Below are positions 60,101 through 64,000 of a DNA stretch of 64,000 nt, one piece after another. The DNA comes from Malania oleifera (Eukaryota; Streptophyta; Magnoliopsida; Santalales; Ximeniaceae). Position numbers and translations under genes: made by a program. The notes beneath the pieces are model-generated. The model had not been told where the DNA came from. It searched no databases and was given only the letters and a program-made list of their open reading frames with translations. The stretch lies in NCBI RefSeq assembly GCF_029873635.1, contig NC_080422.1, forward strand, positions 9,455,764-9,519,763, written 5' to 3'. How positions within the stretch are numbered: the first letter of the stretch is position 1; each line of letters begins with the position of its first letter.

Positions 60101-61305
60101 ATCATCTAAGGTAGAGATTGCAATCGTGACCCTGTAAATCTGAATTCTAGTCTTCCTAGCGGTCTAAAAATTACTTCTCTCGCATGGCAGTCTATACTGG
60201 CAAAATTAGCTACTAGCCAATCCATGCTGAAAATAATATCAAACCCATGCATGTCTTGCACTACCAAATTAGCAGATAGAATCCTCCTCTAAACATCAAC
60301 TGGACAACCACGAAGCACCCTACTACATCTCATTGCTGACCCGGTCGGTGTAGCTACTAAGAATTCAACATCTAGTGATTGTGTTTCAGCCCTACACAAT
60401 TTAACACACCCCAAAGATACAAACGAGTGTGTGGCACCTGAATCAAATAATGCAATAACTTTAAATGAAAATATATTAACCATACATGTCACCACATCGC
60501 CGCATGTCTTAGCATCACCCGGCGTCAGAGCAAAAATCCTGGCTAGGGCTATATTTCGCTGCTGGCCTCCACATGGCACCTGGTAGCCTCTTTGAGCAGG
60601 TCTAGGAGCAGGAGCATCACCAATCTATACCTGAGATTCCCTCATCACATGCCCTGGCTCCCCGCACTGGTAGCAAACACTTCGCCCTACACGACACTCC
60701 CCCGGGTGTCTCTTCCCACAAGTCGGGCAAGCTGGAAGTGGTTGTACACCCTGGAATCCATGATTTCCTGTCTTCTACCTCCTATCTCTGTATTAACCAC
60801 CTCTTTTCCATGAACCACAACCCACACCCTGCTAAGAACCAGAAGGTGTGGATCTCTTCTTCTGTCTCTACTCCTTAGCCTCCAACCGCTCCCCAATCTC
60901 TACTATAGTGGCTCTATCCACCAACTCAGCAAAATCCTGTAACTTCAAAATCGAAACCTGCTTATATATTTCTCTCCTCAAGCCTCTTTCAAATTGTCGT
61001 ACCTTCTTTACTTCATGTGGTATAATGTACGGGGCAAAGCGAGATAATTCAATGAACCTCGCCGCGTACTACTGCACAGTCTGCTGTCCCTGCTTCAGAT
61101 TGAGGAACTCCTCTATCTTAGCTTCCCTGGACGAGGCTGGAAAATACCTATCGAAAAATATCTCCTTAAATAGCTCCCATGTCATCTCCACAGGTACTGT
61201 CCTCTGCTGCTCCAGGAGTTTCACCACCGTCCACCATCTTTTGGCCTCTCCATTCAATCTATAGGTAGCAAATAGCACCCTCTGCTCCTCTGAACACTGC
61301 AGCAC
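57165..61305 (-). pseudogene. Element E gag-pol remnant
   Basis: Landmarks on the minus strand: E-Q-R-V-L-F-A-T-Y and A-K-R-W-W (gag); F-D-S-G-A-T-H-S-F (protease); [13 protein letters not shown] and P-F-G-L-T-N-A-P (RT); Y-S-D-A-S-L-K-G-L and [10 protein letters not shown] (RNase H); Y-W-W-S-G-I-K-K-E-I (integrase); L-W-R-N-H-A-I-E-E near 57170 (chromodomain-like). RT retains the F-I-D-D box. Fossil with several breaks. Confidence 0.85.
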
Positions 61306-61895
61306 TGCAAATATTTTCTCTATCTTCTACACACAGTTTTCAGCGACTGCAGGATCTGTTTCCCCTGAGAAAGCCGGAAGATTCATCTTTATGAATTTCT
61401 CTATCGAGCAACCGTGGCCTTCCGACGGACCACCCTATTCCCTCGAACTCCTGGCAATTTCGGTCATAACTTATTGTGTCACGTTGCGTAAGACTACATC
61501 CGAATCACCACCCATAGCGCTTGAGGGTCCAGCACCCTCATTTCCACTGGCATGGGCACTACTGCCACCAGGGTCCATCCTAAAAAACAAATAACTTAAC
61601 TCAGAACCCCTTCACTATACATATCGCCCAACCAATATAATATATACTCCTAATTAATTCATCTCTCCTGATCTTAATTCAAGGTTCATTCCTACAACCT
61701 AAATACCCAACTCGACGATAGTTTACCATGACTTTCCTAAAATCGTCAACCCAGTAAAATCATACAAACCACCATGGAAGTCTTGCATCTAGACTACAAA
61801 ACCAGACCTCAAATTCCTTTATCCTATACTCTGGTATTAATACTGCTGCATTATAGAGTCTATAGAACCTAGTATCCTAAGCTCTGATACGAAAC

Positions 61896-62034
61896 TGTAA
61901 CAACCTGCTTCTCTTAACATATAATAAAACACAATAAGTAAAATAGTCAACCCGATCCCGTGGGTAACGAGGACACCTATCATACACAGCAGAACCTAGG
62001 CAGCAGCAAATACAAAACATCATTCTGATAACCA

Positions 62035-62081
<47 letters not shown>

Positions 62082-63963
62082 CAGAATTATCTATAAACCA
62101 AAACACTGTGTTTATATACATCTCCCAAAAATAGTACGAAATATATCTCTAGGATCCCACATCAAAACTTCTGATCCTAGTCCAAACTTACCCTCCTAGC
62201 GAGGTAACTCAACAGACTCAACGGCGGCCACGACCCGCCGGTCCTTTCGGGTTTCCTGAAAATTATTTAATGTTCGGGGGTGAGACACTTCTCAATAAGA
62301 GAAAATAAATTAAATACAGTTGTGTGGTAACATGAACATTTAATGCAATAATACATATATAGTACATTTCATATATCTATAGACATTCATCATAACATAC
62401 TGAATAATCATATACTTTCGTATTTTCTAATAAATCATACTGTTCATAAAATGTCTGTTATAGCTGATAATACTAAAAATATACCCAAAATGAATAGTTA
62501 GCCGGTGTCGTGTATTACCCCCCATGACGGGTTGTGTAGCCCGAAGGCGGGACTTGACAATGGATGGCCGACCACTGTCGAGTCAAAAATGTCTGTAAGT
62601 ACGATGGGCCCGCCACACCCTGGTCCGGACTACCAGGTGGACGTCTACAACTCTACACTGAAAGCCACATAGACTATCCATCTCCCACCTCCTTGTGGGG
62701 TGGTTAGCACAAGTCTGAACATAGATATCTGATCAGTATAGCTATGGTACCGTGCTCTTGAAACTGAACTAAACTAACATTCGCGTTCCGATAACATATA
62801 GTACATGATAATATAGCATTTAACATAAATGGATTGATAGCATTTCTATACTTTCATAAATATGGCCTTACGCCAAATATTTCGTAAATACGGCCTTGCA
62901 CCGAATATTTCATAAACACGGCTTTACGCCAGAAACATATAACATACACAGCCTTGCGCCGGCTATCAATCACAACCTTGCACCGAACATTTCATAAATT
63001 TCATTTTGAATAAATAATTCATTTATCATGTACTTTAAAATCATAATGTACTACATTCTTTCATAATCTTTGAAAAACATGTTTTATTCATAAAATTGTC
63101 ATATCATAATATTTCCCACGTAAAGTAATATTCATGCCACACATTACTGTATAAAACCATACATTATATTCTAAAATCATAATTTTTGGCATCTCTTACA
63201 TATATATGCATTTCAACATAATAGCAGTATTTTCCCAAACATGCATTATTACCAATCTCTTCTTATATATTAGACATGCTTCCTGAAAATAAATTTTCTG
63301 ATAAATAATAATAATAATAATATAATTTGCACAAAAAATAACTGCTTTAGTTTATTCCCTTACCTGACCCTAAAAAGAAACCCCCTAAAAATTCCAGTCC
63401 TGCACTCGTAGGATTCCTCGTTCAACTCCTTGAAAACAATAACTCCCAGAACTTAACTTCAGTATTTTTCTATGAATATCATTTCCTATTACTATGAAAA
63501 GACCAAATTTGGTATAAAAAGTCTTACCTGAAACCAGGAATGAATTTCAACTCCGGCCTACCAACAATCCGCTCTGGTAGATTTGGAGAGAACTTCCCCA
63601 AGAGCGTCGTGGTGGCCTTATATTGTCGATTCGGCAAACATTGGAGCCGAAATTGAAGAGAGAGAAGGGAGAAACTGTAGGGAGTGGAGAGAGAGTGTGA
63701 GAATTTCTAATTTTTTCTGTGTAAAACAGAGTTTTTGCACTATTTATAGAGCCGAATTCATCGACGAGACACGTCACCTCGTCGACGAGTCCCTGAAGAG
63801 TTTCATTAATGAACCTTCACCCCTCATCGAAAAAATTCAGAATTGCCAAAACCCTCCTCAGTATTTTCTCATCGACGAGACATATTCTCGTCGACAAAGT
63901 TTGCTGCGCCCTCTTTCTATTCCCATTTTTCTCTCTCTTGATTATTATTTAAATACCATTACA
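61896..63963 (-). repeat. LTR of element E (right copy)
   Basis: Matches the left copy throughout, including the GGCCTTGCGCCGAA-type units at about 62862-62990 and the TCGTCGACGAG motifs at 63758-63900. Carries a TA microsatellite at 62038-62077 that is much shorter in the left copy. Confidence 0.9.
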
Positions 63964-64000
63964 GTACCCCTCTGCTCTGATACATTTGACAACCTGAAGG

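Larger units (their letters stand above)
54797..63968 (-). mobile_element. Gypsy/Tekay-like element E, inserted in LTR D
   Basis: LTRs are 54802-56897 and 61896-63963, starting TGTAAC[GA]ACCTGCTTC and ending ATTACA. The flanks GCACC and GTACC differ by one C/T, a decayed 5 bp duplication. Minus-strand order from the right: priming site (GCTCTGATAC at 61881 in plus), gag (61305-60687), protease (60579-60289, F-D-S-G-A-T-H-S-F), RT (about 60040-59130, [20 protein letters not shown]), RNase H (about 59128-58625), integrase (58493-57165) and a polypurine tract next to 56898. Broken in several places. LTRs differ by about 8% by eye over the first 150 bases. Confidence 0.88.
54200..64000 (-). mobile_element. 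LTR of element D, interrupted by element E, running off the right edge
   Basis: Starts TGTAAAGCCTCAAACCC at 54200 inside the RT part of element A and contains GGTGAGATACATCTCAGTAAG, related to the LTRs of A and C in minus orientation. It is cut at 54801 by element E and resumes at 63964. Whether D is a solo LTR or a whole element cannot be seen; 37 bases of it remain in the window on the right. Confidence 0.5.

Overview
This 64 kb window looks like nuclear DNA from a flowering plant, most likely a eudicot. It has intron-split genes with GT-AG junctions, an Au-type SINE, an L1 and RTE-type LINE fragments, MULE, hAT and CACTA miniature elements, a pararetrovirus fossil, and a large stack of Ty3/Gypsy and Ty1/Copia elements. 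The species cannot be fixed from the sequence. I see no rRNA, tRNA, CRISPR or bacterial-style operon.

Left third (1-28.9 kb): two host genes on the plus strand. Positions 2192-7999 hold the last five exons of a HAK/KUP/KT potassium transporter; its N-terminal exons are not in the window, and a minus-strand Copia fossil occupies the left edge. A 0.88 kb MULE-type miniature element with an exact 9 bp target duplication sits in one of its introns. Positions 17013-25355 hold a four-exon gene for a probably plastid-targeted CPBP (CAAX-like) intramembrane protease of about 355 residues, with all three catalytic motifs. Its 6.4 kb second intron carries a decayed duplicate of exon 2 with its flanking intron, plus two SINEs, two RTE LINE pieces and one L1 tail. 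Between the genes lie an endogenous pararetrovirus fossil (about 10.86-12.6 kb), a CACTA-type and a hAT-type non-autonomous element, and AT-rich DNA.

Right part (28.9-64 kb): one nested pile of LTR retrotransposons. A minus-strand Tekay/Del-like Gypsy element (A) starts at 28933 and runs off the right edge. It is interrupted by an Athila-like element (B, 30539-38573), a plus-strand Tekay-like element (C, 39832-52881) and another LTR (D, from about 54200). D is itself interrupted by a minus-strand Tekay-like element (E, 54802-63963). C holds a 2.1 kb solo LTR in its leader and a 971 bp tandem triplication of LTR end, primer-binding site and leader. Target duplications support B, C, E and the solo LTR, so the order of insertion can be read directly. 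All these elements are broken fossils.

The window shows no clear new biochemical system. The observations most worth checking are the triplicated priming region in C, the duplicated exon inside the protease gene with datable SINEs, the pararetrovirus remnant with a promoter-like block, and GTCGAC-centred palindrome clusters in three different LTR families.
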